From positions 1-64,000 of the forward strand of contig NZ_JPHF01000002.1 in assembly GCF_000814325.1 (NCBI RefSeq): a DNA stretch of 64,000 nt, in the 5' to 3' direction. A program made the position numbers and the translations under genes. A model generated the notes under the pieces. It saw only the letters and a program-made list of their open reading frames with translations. It was not told the DNA's origin and searched no databases. Position 1 is the stretch's first letter. Each line of letters starts with the position of its first letter. Shown here piece after piece: positions 1 to 7,823 of the stretch. The stretch is from Flavihumibacter sp. ZG627 (GTDB taxonomy: Bacteria > Bacteroidota > Bacteroidia > Chitinophagales > Chitinophagaceae).

Positions 1-49
1 AAGCTATTTCAGGACAAGACAATATGATCAGGTAAGGTTATGTTTGGTA

Positions 50-670
50 CTACTTCTTTTCTTTATATGTATCGATAATTTGCTGGATAAGAAACAGAAC
101 TTTTGTCGCTATGAAACTTTGTGGAAAACGGTAATCAAAGTCTGTAAGAACTGCTGATGATCTGTCTTTCGTTGTAACCACAATTTGATGCCATATAGTG
201 TTACTGTAGCGTCCTGAAACTACATGTTCAAGTATTTCAACTGACTTCAAATTTTCAAAAGGAATAATTCGCTTTCTAAATAATCTGCCAAAGACAGGGT
301 TTATGTTTTCTGTCGTTATTTGCTTTGTATGTAGATTGATAAATAAAACATTGTTCCCTTTCACCATTCGATAAAGGTTCCATCCAAAAATCAAGGGTGC
401 TACCGAAATAATCGCAAGGTTCCATTTTTCCTGATTTTTCAAAGACATCAAAACAATGATTATGGGTCCTATTATAAGAAATACGACATAGAAGATATTT
501 CCCCACAAGCCCGATCTTTTTTCATTAATAATAACCACATCATCCATTATTCTCAAAGGAGCTTTTTCCTTATATCGAGAGATCATTCTCTCAATTGAAT
601 AAACTCCTTTTTCAATGCGTGTCTTAGTTGCCATGAATTTTAGGGTGTGTCCAAAATAAGTAGCCAACAT
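50..670 (-). CDS. Hypothetical membrane protein with two TM helices
   Basis: I do not recognise the family. The 206-residue product has a charged N-terminus, two adjacent hydrophobic helices (about 56-77 and 84-103) and a soluble C-terminal half of about 100 residues rich in beta-type sequence. The layout resembles bacterial PH-like membrane proteins, but that is only an impression. The start is uncertain: Met1, Met13 (34 codons of charged sequence before the first helix) and Met29 are all possible. It lies on the same strand as the next small secreted gene, 64 bp away, so the two may be co-transcribed. There are no signs of decay. Confidence 0.6.
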   Translation of the reverse strand: MLATYFGHTLKFMATKTRIEKGVYSIERMISRYKEKAPLRIMDDVVIINEKRSGLWGNIFYVVFLIIGPIIIVLMSLKNQEKWNLAIISVAPLIFGWNLYRMVKGNNVLFINLHTKQITTENINPVFGRLFRKRIIPFENLKSVEILEHVVSGRYSNTIWHQIVVTTKDRSSAVLTDFDYRFPQSFIATKVLFLIQQIIDTYKEKK

Positions 671-734
671 TTATCGGCATGCTGTCTGTACAGATATTTC
701 CGGTTGGCAATACCTTTTAGCGGTAGCTTTTTAT

Positions 735-1100
735 TCATTCACTTTTTTTTCTATTCCTCAATAAGTAATGATACACATTTTGGTTTCCTACTGTGATAGC
801 GTATGCGTTTACAAATTCAAATCCGTTTTGAGACATAAAATTCAATGCATCAATCATTGAATTAAAGTCTGTTGCCTTTCCGTTTTCGTCTTTTACAATA
901 GTTTCCTTTCCATTAGAAAAGAACTTTGTTCTTTGACCAAAGTCGATTTGAATAGTCAGTTTGGTACTCATTAGTTTTGATGTCCCAACTATTTGCACAT
1001 ATTCAACATCTATTTCTGTAATGGGAATGTCGTTGACCGTTTGTGCTTTTAAAATAAGCCCGCAGAATGCCAAGAATAATGATAGGATTACTTTTCTCAT
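735..1100 (-). CDS. Small secreted hypothetical protein
   Basis: The 121-residue product starts with a clear Sec signal peptide (MRKVILSLFLAFCGLILKAQ, cleavage after about residue 19 or 20). The mature part is about 100 residues of mixed beta/alpha sequence without recognisable catalytic motifs or cysteines. The segment around residues 75-110 (an acidic turn, then a helix, then a strand reading YAITVGNQNVYHYLLR) looks like a small compact fold seen in uncharacterised periplasmic Bacteroidota proteins. No function can be assigned. It is followed on the same strand by the two-TM protein gene. Confidence 0.65.
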   Translation of the reverse strand: MRKVILSLFLAFCGLILKAQTVNDIPITEIDVEYVQIVGTSKLMSTKLTIQIDFGQRTKFFSNGKETIVKDENGKATDFNSMIDALNFMSQNGFEFVNAYAITVGNQNVYHYLLRNRKKSE

Positions 1101-1475
1101 ATTTAATTTGATTAAAATTACTGCTTACTCTTTTCGATTTTCAACTTTCCCAGATCCTGTTGGTAAAATTCCCACTACTGTTCGATGCTTAGCCCAGGAC
1201 TGGTATTTTATTACCGTCTGCCCAGCAACTAAGGCCGATAGAAAACTGTTGATGATGTTAGCTTCTCCTGCTCACTCACATCGTTTAAGGGTATGGGTAA
1301 GTAATAGAAGCTTGTATTCGGTTGTCAATATATCATGTTTATACTACCTGTGCAATACCACTAATAGGTAATTTTTTGAGGCTTAGTTGGGAGAAGATGA
1401 GAGAAGTTCGGCGATGTTGGGCCTAGGTTTATTAATTTCTTCAAATTTGCAAACAAACTTTCGTAGCTACAAAAG
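1101..1475. other. Gene-poor stretch, no supported gene
   Basis: About 375 bp lie between the secreted protein gene and the tRNA-Leu terminator. Both strands have short open stretches, but none has a convincing start together with a family-like product. On the minus strand, 1125-1271 is open without a start codon and reads as a basic, P-loop-like tail ending in a stop 24 bp before the secreted gene. It may be a gene remnant, but the evidence is weak. Confidence 0.3.
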
Positions 1476-1500
1476 AAAAACCCTCAGCAAAGCTGAGGGT
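1476..1500 (-). terminator. Rho-independent terminator of tRNA-Leu(GAG)
   Basis: A perfect 9-bp stem (1480-1488 with 1492-1500, loop of 3) is followed on the minus strand by a run of T. It begins 4 bp beyond the tRNA 3' end. Confidence 0.85.
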
Positions 1501-1504
1501 CTTG

Positions 1505-1588
1505 TGCCCAGGACTGGATTCGAACCAGCACGCCGTTTCCAGCACCACCACCTCAAGGTGGCTTGTCTACCAGTTTCAACACCTGGGC
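1505..1588 (-). tRNA. tRNA-Leu (anticodon GAG)
   Basis: The 84-nt minus-strand gene has a 7-bp acceptor stem (GCCCAGG with CCTGGGC), a TTCGAATC T-loop, a class II long variable arm, and an anticodon arm with stem CCACC/GGTGG and loop TTGAGGT, giving GAG. CCA is not encoded. It reads codons CTC and CTT. An intrinsic terminator follows directly. Confidence 0.93.
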
Positions 1589-1640
1589 CCACTAAAAGCG
1601 GATGCAAATGTAAGGATTCATCTAATTGCACCCAACATTT

Positions 1641-2801
1641 TTAGACTGCCTTTTTATCGCCCGTGGGTAAAATGATCCGGAACGTCGTCCCCTTGCCGGG
1701 TTCGGAATGTTTCACAAACAACTGTCCCCTATGATATTGCTCTATGATCCGCTTACTTAATGATAATCCTAATCCCCATCCTCTTTTCTTGGTCGTAAAA
1801 CCGGGATCAAATACTTTCCCGATATGACTCGAACTTATGCCTTTCCCGGTATCGGTCACATCAATTTGCACGTTTTCACCCACCGGCCTGATATCCACTG
1901 TAATGGTTCCTGTTCCCTCCATGCTATCCAACGCATTTTTCAGCAGGTTCTCGATCACCCAATCAAACAAGGTCCCGCTCAGCGGCACTGTCAGCATCTG
2001 CTCACTGCTGTTGAGGGTGAACAGGATCTTGCCCGAGGCTCTTCGCTTCACATAATCCATCATGCTCTGCACCTTGGCCACTATATCCATCGGCTCCACA
2101 TGCGGCGTACTGCCGATCTTACTGAAGCGGTCACTCACCAACTTCAGCCGGTCCACATCCTTCTCCAGCTCATGGGTAATGGAATTATTTGTGCCGGTCT
2201 CCTTCAGCATCTCCACCCAGCCTTCCAGGGAGGAGAGGGGCGTTCCTAACTGGTGCGCCGTTTCCTTGGCCATCCCCGCCCATAACTGGTTCTGCGCCGA
2301 GCGGTGCTGCGTGTTTAATAGCATCAGCGTCAGTAGTAGCAGTATCCCCACAATTACCAACTGGATAATAGGATAATACTGCACCTCGTTCAGCAGCCTT
2401 GTATTGCCATAATAATATTTATTGGCCACATAGGGCTCTTCACTTAATACCAGCACAAAAGGATCATTGGTCTTGAAAGCCTTGAGCTTCCTGGGCAGGT
2501 AGGAGGGGTCCTGCCGCGCACGGGCTGAATCGAGATTGATAAAATTCACGATACTGTCATGTTCGTTGGTCTCGATGATGGGAATATCGGTCTGCTCATT
2601 TCGGATCATATTGGGAAGTGTCAGCGGCATATCGGGATTGTCGAAGATGGCCTTGCTGGCGCTTACCCACAGTTCAACCTTATCTCTTTCTTCCAGCGCT
2701 ATCTTTTTTGCGAGATACCTCGAATAGAAGATAGAGCCGATTACAATGATCAGTGCCACTACCGCTAACCAGGTGCGCCAATTGTAGAAGGATGGTATCA
2801 T
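1641..2801 (-). CDS. Membrane sensor histidine kinase
   Basis: This is a two-component sensor that autophosphorylates on His in response to an unknown periplasmic signal. It has TM helices at about 11-29 and 143-162, with a periplasmic loop of about 110 residues between them. The dimerisation domain carries His183 in the motif ETAHQLGTPLSSL, which has Gln after the His instead of the more usual Glu. The HATPase domain shows the N box (ENLLKNALDS, 284-293), the G1 box (DTGKGI, 317-322) and the G2 box (GWGLGLS, 341-347). At 386 residues it is complete. No response regulator gene is adjacent, so its partner must lie elsewhere. It is divergent from the glycosyltransferase gene. Confidence 0.9.
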   Translation of the reverse strand: MIPSFYNWRTWLAVVALIIVIGSIFYSRYLAKKIALEERDKVELWVSASKAIFDNPDMPLTLPNMIRNEQTDIPIIETNEHDSIVNFINLDSARARQDPSYLPRKLKAFKTNDPFVLVLSEEPYVANKYYYGNTRLLNEVQYYPIIQLVIVGILLLLTLMLLNTQHRSAQNQLWAGMAKETAHQLGTPLSSLEGWVEMLKETGTNNSITHELEKDVDRLKLVSDRFSKIGSTPHVEPMDIVAKVQSMMDYVKRRASGKILFTLNSSEQMLTVPLSGTLFDWVIENLLKNALDSMEGTGTITVDIRPVGENVQIDVTDTGKGISSSHIGKVFDPGFTTKKRGWGLGLSLSKRIIEQYHRGQLFVKHSEPGKGTTFRIILPTGDKKAV

Positions 2802-2837
2802 CCATCTAATTTAGCTATTCAAATAGTTTGCTTACTG

Positions 2838-2845
2838 TATTTTTG
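2838..2845 (+). promoter_or_regulatory. Bacteroidota -7 element for the glycosyltransferase gene
   Basis: TATTTTTG matches the Bacteroidota -7 consensus TAnnTTTG. It lies 25 bp before the TTG start at 2871. No good TTTG is seen at the -33 position, so support is partial. Confidence 0.45.
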
Positions 2846-2870
2846 GCCACTAAATTATTCCGGAGCCATT

Positions 2871-3896
2871 TTGCAAGCAACCTTATCAATAGTGATCCTT
2901 AACTGGAATGGTAGAAAATACCTCGAGAAATTCCTGCCTTCCGTGCTGGCTTCCGGGTATCCGTCTTTTGAGGTGATCGTGGCGGATAACGCCTCCAGTG
3001 ATGATTCCGTGGCTTTCCTGCAGACTGCATTCCCCACGGTTAAAGTATTGCAGCTTCCCGAAAACTATGGTTTTGCAAAGGGATATAACGAGGCACTCAA
3101 ACAAGTTCATTCCGATTATTATATTCTATTAAATTCTGATGTGGAAGTGGAACCGGGCTGGCTTCATCCCCTGATGGCGTTGATCCAGAGTGATGATACT
3201 ATCGGTGCCTGTCAACCGAAAATCCTGATGTATGATAATAAAGCCTCTTTTGAGTACGCCGGTGCTGCAGGGGGATGGCTTGATTCACTGGGATATCCTT
3301 TTGCCCGTGGCAGGGTCTTCGATTTTTGTGAACTCGACCATGGACAGTATAATGATAACGCGCCTGTTTTCTGGGCCAGTGGTGCTGCTTTGCTGGTAAG
3401 GGCAAAACTTTATCATGAGCTCGGCGGATTGGATGAATTCTTTTTTGCACACCAGGAGGAGATCGATTTCTGCTGGCGTATGCAACTGGCAGGCTATAAA
3501 GTGATGGTTTGTCCCGCTTCCGTGGTCTACCATGTTGGTGGTGGTACACTTCCCAAAGGCAATGAGTGGAAGGTATTCCTGAATTTCCGCAACAACCTGG
3601 TGATGCTTGCCAAGAATCTGCCGCTATACCAGTCGATCTGGAAGATACCGCTGCGTTTTCTGCTCGACTCCATCTCAGCGTGGAAATCGCTCTTTGATGG
3701 ACAGGGAACTTATTTCAAAGCGATACTTGAAGCACATATTGGATTTATGGGATGGTTGGTTTTCCGGCATCGCAAAAGTGTTTTTCCTAAATCAAAAAAA
3801 GGTGCGCTAAATGGATGGTACAGCGGGAGTGTCGTATGGCAACATTTTGTAAAGGGTAAAAAACAATTTTCTGAAATTGTAGCAGACAAAAAATGA
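2871..3896 (+). CDS. Family 2 glycosyltransferase
   Basis: This is an inverting GT-A glycosyltransferase, probably transferring a sugar such as rhamnose from a nucleotide donor to a cell-surface glycan. The N-terminus (LSIVILNWNGRKYLEKFLPS) and the DNAS motif at 39-42 are typical of the COG1216/WcaE-like group. NSDVEV (88-93) supplies the metal-binding acidic residues, and an EEIDFCWR motif near residue 205 supplies the acceptor/catalytic acid region. The 341-residue length fits the family. Translation probably starts at TTG 2871, preceded five bases upstream by CGGAG. It stands alone rather than in a polysaccharide cluster, so its acceptor cannot be inferred. Confidence 0.88.
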   Translation: MQATLSIVILNWNGRKYLEKFLPSVLASGYPSFEVIVADNASSDDSVAFLQTAFPTVKVLQLPENYGFAKGYNEALKQVHSDYYILLNSDVEVEPGWLHPLMALIQSDDTIGACQPKILMYDNKASFEYAGAAGGWLDSLGYPFARGRVFDFCELDHGQYNDNAPVFWASGAALLVRAKLYHELGGLDEFFFAHQEEIDFCWRMQLAGYKVMVCPASVVYHVGGGTLPKGNEWKVFLNFRNNLVMLAKNLPLYQSIWKIPLRFLLDSISAWKSLFDGQGTYFKAILEAHIGFMGWLVFRHRKSVFPKSKKGALNGWYSGSVVWQHFVKGKKQFSEIVADKK

Positions 3897-3914
3897 TTTT
3901 TATTGTAGTACCCT

Positions 3915-3922
3915 TATTTTTG
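3915..3922 (+). promoter_or_regulatory. -7 promoter element for the 71-residue protein
   Basis: TATTTTTG fits TAnnTTTG and lies 20 bp before the ATG at 3942. There is no clear -33 box. It sits just after the glycosyltransferase stop, suggesting the small gene has its own promoter. Confidence 0.4.
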
Positions 3923-3941
3923 CACAGCAATTATCAAAACT

Positions 3942-4157
3942 ATGGCTAATCATCAGGCTCACGAAATAGAGAATCCACTGGAGAAAGATTTTACGCATAG
4001 CTGGGTCAATTCTTCTACCTTTCTTTTTTACCTCCAGGTTTTCTGTATTCTTGCTTTTGTTTTAGGTGGATGTTATGGTTTATACACCAATCGTTACAAG
4101 GGAAAACCAAGGGTAAATGTTCCTGAAAGTACCCAGTACACACCGAAGTACAAGTAG
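3942..4157 (+). CDS. Small single-TM membrane protein
   Basis: The product has 71 residues: a hydrophilic N-terminus of about 25, one TM helix at about 27-46 (ending GGCYGLYTNRYKGKP), and a short basic, proline-containing tail. No family is recognised. The position of the positive charges after the helix predicts a C-terminus in the cytoplasm. It lies 45 bp after the glycosyltransferase gene, with its own candidate -7 element. Codon use looks normal, so I take it as real, but no function can be assigned. Confidence 0.65.
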   Translation: MANHQAHEIENPLEKDFTHSWVNSSTFLFYLQVFCILAFVLGGCYGLYTNRYKGKPRVNVPESTQYTPKYK

Positions 4158-4175
4158 AAAAAATTTGGTGAAATA

Positions 4176-4206
4176 TTTGGCAGATAACCCATAGTTCTTA
4201 TCTTTG
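4176..4206 (+). promoter_or_regulatory. Full-consensus promoter for the tRNA-Gly/tRNA-Leu unit
   Basis: TTTG (4176-4179), 19 nt, then TATCTTTG (4199-4206) matches the Bacteroidota housekeeping promoter TTTG-N19-21-TAnnTTTG. Transcription would start near 4213, leaving a leader of about 105 nt before tRNA-Gly. The leader contains two small hairpins (4267-4282 and 4287-4314). Confidence 0.75.
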
Positions 4207-4318
4207 CCATCCCAATTGAAAAAGAGTTCTTTAGAAATAAATGCTGGTAATAGTAAAGGTTGATTGCCTCAGTAAAGTGAGGTACGGACTGCCTTCACTA
4301 AAGTTACGGCAGTCGCAG

Positions 4319-4394
<76 letters not shown>

Positions 4395-4449
4395 TTTTAA
4401 AAATTAATTCCAGACTCGCGTTTGGAATTTTTTTTTACAGCAAGAATCT

Positions 4450-4536
4450 ACCCGGGTGGTGGAACAGGTAGACACGCAGGACTTAAAATCCTGTTCGCCG
4501 AAAAAGCGAGTACGGGTTCGACCCCCGTCCCGGGTA
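4450..4536 (+). tRNA. tRNA-Leu (anticodon UAA)
   Basis: The 87-nt class II tRNA has acceptor ACCCGGG/CCCGGGT with discriminator A. The anticodon arm is CAGGA-CTTAAAA-TCCTG, giving TAA, and there is a long variable arm. CCA is not encoded. It lies 55 nt after tRNA-Gly and very likely shares its transcript. Confidence 0.95.
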
Positions 4537-4552
4537 CTTATTTAAATTGTTT

Positions 4553-4580
4553 AAAGGCTTCCTCTCGGAAGCCTTTTTTT
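4553..4580 (+). terminator. Rho-independent terminator of the tRNA unit
   Basis: An 8-bp stem AGGCTTCC/GGAAGCCT with a 4-nt loop is followed by seven T residues. It lies 19 nt after tRNA-Leu(UAA). Confidence 0.9.
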
Positions 4581-4596
4581 ATACACTGAGCTTTTT

Positions 4597-4655
4597 ATTC
4601 TCCGCATATTTTGCGGCGAATAATACAGCTATTCTCCGCATATTTTGCGGTGAAT
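4597..4655. repeat. Two direct copies of a 25-bp hairpin-forming repeat
   Basis: Copies lie at 4597-4621 and 4631-4655 and differ at one base (C or T at position 21). Each copy is itself an imperfect inverted repeat (ATTC-n-CCGCA, 5-nt loop, TGCGG-n-GAAT). They sit between two terminators in a non-coding gap. Function unknown. Confidence 0.75.
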
Positions 4656-4680
4656 GAGAAGTATAAAATCCTGATAAAGC

Positions 4681-4713
4681 AAAAGCCCTCATCAATCAAT
4701 GATGAGGGCTTTT
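4681..4713 (-). terminator. Bidirectional-type terminator after the YD-repeat gene
   Basis: A 13-bp perfect stem (4681-4693 with 4701-4713) with a 7-nt loop is flanked by A4 and T4. It lies 25 bp beyond the stop of the minus-strand gene and can work in either direction. Confidence 0.85.
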
Positions 4714-4737
4714 AATATCTAAGTTTATTCTCTCGTT

Positions 4738-5568
4738 TTACATATCATATTCATACTGCACCTTACCCAGCAACTGCTGTTGCTTGTCGTAGCAAAGCTC
4801 CATTCGCTTTAACCCATTCGGCGTATACTGGTAATACCATGTCTGGTATTCATTGCTTCCCTCAGGTATCACCACCATCTTTTTCAGTCTGCCAGCCTCA
4901 TCATACTCAAACATATAATCAGGTAGCAACCTGTTGGCCTTTGCATTGAAACGTACAATATCGGTCAGCCTTTTCTGCGCATCATAGTAATAGTATACGA
5001 TCGCGATGGGCAGGTTGGGACGGATAACTTTTTCTTCCACCACATTGCCGTTTTCATCCAGCGTAAAAGTCACTCTTGTTGTATCTGAATTATTGCGTAC
5101 CCTGATCATCTCCGTTGGTTTCCCATCCGCCGAATATCTCCAGCTATGCGTCTCCGTTGTTTTTACATTATCTGAACTGTTGGTGGAAGAGATCTTTACC
5201 AGTCTTCCCTCAGAATCATATTCATAACTGCCCCTGCTGGAGGCATTCTGTGCACTGTCCTCCGTGGAGCTTAATAGTCCCTTAGCGTTATAGGTTGTTT
5301 TGAGATAGGAATCACCTATCACGGTGGTACTGGTGGTAGTGGTTACCGTTCCTTTCTTCAGATCAACCTGCTGAACACCCGTGAAGCCGCCTGTTTCTGA
5401 AGAGTTGCCGTCAAAGCTTTCCAGCGTCACTTTTTTGATGCCGTTCTTTTGTAAGAGCGCATATTGATCATTTGCCTGTTGGGTTGTTACCAGGTCTTTG
5501 TAATAGTATTGGGAAAAAGCCGACTGGCTAAAGACGAATAGTAAAAGGGTATACAGGATTTTTTTCAT
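4738..5568 (-). CDS. Secreted YD/RHS-like repeat protein
   Basis: The 276-residue product has a Sec signal peptide (MKKILYTLLLFVFSQSAFSQ). The mature part is a series of beta-hairpin units resembling RHS/YD repeats, for example YEYDSEGRLVKI, YYYDAQKRLTDI and FEYDEAGRLKKM, at spacings of about 25-60 residues. Such repeats form beta-barrel or open sheet structures in exported proteins. There is no toxin-like C-terminal domain and no autoprotease core motif, so it is not a full Rhs effector. It is probably an extracytoplasmic protein of unknown role, transcribed alone with its own terminator. Confidence 0.8.
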   Translation of the reverse strand: MKKILYTLLLFVFSQSAFSQYYYKDLVTTQQANDQYALLQKNGIKKVTLESFDGNSSETGGFTGVQQVDLKKGTVTTTTSTTVIGDSYLKTTYNAKGLLSSTEDSAQNASSRGSYEYDSEGRLVKISSTNSSDNVKTTETHSWRYSADGKPTEMIRVRNNSDTTRVTFTLDENGNVVEEKVIRPNLPIAIVYYYYDAQKRLTDIVRFNAKANRLLPDYMFEYDEAGRLKKMVVIPEGSNEYQTWYYQYTPNGLKRMELCYDKQQQLLGKVQYEYDM

Positions 5569-5712
5569 TAGTGGATCCGGGTTTTAGAAATTTGGTCGCA
5601 AGATACATTAATTATACACCTCATTCACATCGGCAACCATCCCTCTAAACAGCTTTACACACTATATTAACAATCATATTTCGGGGCTTTGGGACGCGTA
5701 TGGCAGCTGCAC

Positions 5713-5745
5713 CGATAGTGCAACGATAGAGCAACTGTGGAGCAA
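5713..5745. repeat. Three imperfect 11-bp direct repeats upstream of the DUF3667 gene
   Basis: Units at 5713-5723, 5724-5734 and 5735-5745 read CGATAGTGCAA, CGATAGAGCAA and CTGTGGAGCAA. The period is about one helical turn. The array ends 38 bp before the GTG start at 5784, where a regulator could bind. Confidence 0.5.
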
Positions 5746-5783
5746 GGTTAAAATTGCCTTATTTTTATTCAAATTACTAACCC

Positions 5784-7037
5784 GTGTCGCATTACCCCGA
5801 AAGAAAGGAAAAAGACTGTCTCAATTGCGGAACCATGGTAGAAGGGCGGTTCTGCCAGAACTGTGGCCAGGAGAATATGGTGCCTAAGGAGACTTTCTGG
5901 GGCCTCCTCACACATTTTGTATATGATATCACCCATTTCGATTCAAAATTCTTCAGCACCCTTAAATACCTCTTCACAAAGCCGGGCTTCCTTTCCCTTG
6001 AATTCCTGAAAGGTCGCCGTGCCAGCTACCTGCATCCTATCAGGATGTATGTTTTCACCTCGGCACTGTTTTTTGTAATTTTCTTCACCCTCTACAGCGC
6101 CAGTAGCCTTATCAAAGAAGAGCAGGACCTTGAACTGCAACGTTCCAATATCAGCCTTGCATTGCTCAATTTAAGGGAGAGCGCCGCCAGGGAAACTGAT
6201 CCTGTTTTCATAAGCGCCGCAGGTAAAGCAATCGAGAAACTGAAACGCGATAGTCTCCAGCTTGAAGCAAAACTTATTGAGAAAAATAAAGCAAAGACTG
6301 ATGTTCCGGAAGTGGTGAACATTGTTAAAGATTCACTGGAAAAGAAAGGGATTCCGGTGGGCAAGGGCGACTGGAATGTTAAGACCCGAACAGGCAGGAA
6401 CAGGGATGGTGAGTTTGAAGAGGAAGCCAGTGTAATTCTTGATTCCGCAGAATTGAAAAAAGGTCTCACCGATTTCGGATACCGCTCCCAGATCGCCTAT
6501 ACTGCCATGCAGGAATCTTTACCAGCCGATAAACGCGATTCATGGGGTAAACGGATCTTTATGACCCGCCTCATCAGCGTGGTGGAAGAACAGAAAGAAG
6601 GTAAAAAAGCTTTTCTGCGTGCCTACCTCGATAACCTGCTGCATAGCTTTCCTAAAATGTTATTCATCTCGCTTCCGCTGTTTGCCCTGCTGTTGAAATT
6701 ATTATACCTGCGCCGCAGAGATCTTTACTTTTCCGACCATGCCATCTTCACCATCCATTTGTATTGCGCCACCTTTATCTTCCTGCTGGCCTGGTTTGGA
6801 CTCATCAAACTGGAGGAATATACCAACTGGGGTTTCCTCACCGCCCTGATAACCATCTCGGCATTCCTGATATATTTTTACCTTTACAAAGCGATGCGCC
6901 GTTTTTATGGACAGAGCAGGAGAAAGACCATTGTAAAATTCCTTTTGCTGAATATGCTGTCATTCATCATGATGGTTTTCCTGCTATCGATTTTTACTAT
7001 CCTAAGCGCCACAAGCTTGAGTTCAGGCGCACATTAA
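5784..7037 (+). CDS. DUF3667 zinc-ribbon membrane protein
   Basis: The protein opens with a zinc ribbon (C12, C15, C24, C27; CLNC and CQNC) followed by the conserved DUF3667 block around FVYDITHFDSKFFSTLKYLF and a first TM helix at about 90-108. A cytoplasmic or periplasmic insert of about 170 residues rich in Glu/Lys separates it from four more helices in the last 130 residues. Translation starts at GTG 5784. The family is widespread in Bacteroidota and has no known function. It lies 9 bp before mazG and may be co-transcribed with it. Confidence 0.85.
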   Translation: MSHYPERKEKDCLNCGTMVEGRFCQNCGQENMVPKETFWGLLTHFVYDITHFDSKFFSTLKYLFTKPGFLSLEFLKGRRASYLHPIRMYVFTSALFFVIFFTLYSASSLIKEEQDLELQRSNISLALLNLRESAARETDPVFISAAGKAIEKLKRDSLQLEAKLIEKNKAKTDVPEVVNIVKDSLEKKGIPVGKGDWNVKTRTGRNRDGEFEEEASVILDSAELKKGLTDFGYRSQIAYTAMQESLPADKRDSWGKRIFMTRLISVVEEQKEGKKAFLRAYLDNLLHSFPKMLFISLPLFALLLKLLYLRRRDLYFSDHAIFTIHLYCATFIFLLAWFGLIKLEEYTNWGFLTALITISAFLIYFYLYKAMRRFYGQSRRKTIVKFLLLNMLSFIMMVFLLSIFTILSATSLSSGAH

Positions 7038-7046
7038 TAAAAGCAT

Positions 7047-7823
7047 ATGAATAAAGCTACCGCCGAGTTTGAAAGACTGGTACAGATAATGGATGAGCTG
7101 CGGGAAAAATGTCCCTGGGATAATAAGCAAACCATACAGAGCCTGCGCCACCTCACCATCGAAGAACTGTATGAACTGGCGGATGCCATCTCCGACGAAA
7201 ACTGGAAAGGCATCAAAGAAGAACTGGGTGATATCTTCCTGCATCTTGTTTTTTATTCTAAAATAGGAAGCGAGAAGGGACAGTTCACCCTCGAAGAAGT
7301 GCTTCAATCTATTAACCAGAAACTGATCAACCGTCACCCGCATATATATGGCGATGTTACCGTGAAAGATGAAGAAGATGTTAAAAGGAATTGGGAGCAG
7401 CTCAAGCTAAAGGAGGGAAAAAAATCAGTGCTGAGTGGTGTTCCCAAGGCCCTGCCCGCCATGGTAAAATCAATGCGCCTGCAGGATAAGGTAAAACAGG
7501 TTGGCTTCGAATGGGAGAAAGCCGATGACGTTTGGGAGAAGGTGAAAGAAGAGATGCAGGAACTCCAGGAGGCGGTAGAAAAAAACGACCAGGATCATAT
7601 TGAAGAGGAGTTTGGTGACATGGTTTTTTCGATGGTGAATTATGCACGGTTTTTGCAGGTTGATGCCGAACATGCACTGGAGCGCACCAATAAAAAATTC
7701 ATCGACCGTTTTACCCGCATGGAAGAGATGGCTACATCCAAAGGATTAAAACTGCAGGATATGAGCCTCACTGAAATGGATGCACTCTGGAACGCTATTA
7801 AAGCAGAAAAGCCCCTGATTTGA
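7047..7823 (+). CDS. mazG: Nucleoside triphosphate pyrophosphohydrolase MazG
   Basis: The enzyme hydrolyses NTPs or dNTPs to the monophosphate and pyrophosphate, cleaning the nucleotide pool and damping stringent or damage responses. The 258-residue length matches E. coli MazG (263). Two MazG domains are visible. The first has CPWDNKQTIQSLRHLTIEEL followed by EELGD-type metal ligands near residue 57. The second, after residue 145, has EEMQELQEA and EEFGDMVFSMVNYARF. It follows the DUF3667 gene by 9 bp and overlaps the next kinase gene by 4 bp, so the three form a transcription unit. Confidence 0.95.
   Translation: MNKATAEFERLVQIMDELREKCPWDNKQTIQSLRHLTIEELYELADAISDENWKGIKEELGDIFLHLVFYSKIGSEKGQFTLEEVLQSINQKLINRHPHIYGDVTVKDEEDVKRNWEQLKLKEGKKSVLSGVPKALPAMVKSMRLQDKVKQVGFEWEKADDVWEKVKEEMQELQEAVEKNDQDHIEEEFGDMVFSMVNYARFLQVDAEHALERTNKKFIDRFTRMEEMATSKGLKLQDMSLTEMDALWNAIKAEKPLI

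Noticed and set aside
1125-1271. A minus-strand open stretch ending in a P-loop-like VVGILPTGSGK sequence
   Set aside because: It has no start codon, the stop upstream is near, and a Gly/Ser/Lys motif alone so close to a C-terminus is not an ATPase. At most a gene remnant.
961-1371. A 136-codon open frame on the plus strand across the secreted gene and the gap
   Set aside because: It is mostly the complement of the secreted protein gene, has no signal or domain, and its product is unlike a protein family.
1-1588. A genomic island inserted at the 3' end of tRNA-Leu(GAG)
   Set aside because: The two hypothetical genes lie on the right side of the tRNA, but there is no integrase and no second copy of the tRNA 3' end in the window.
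4738-5568. A polymorphic-toxin Rhs effector
   Set aside because: It is only 276 residues, with a signal peptide and YD-like repeats but no toxin end, immunity gene or Rhs core protease motif.
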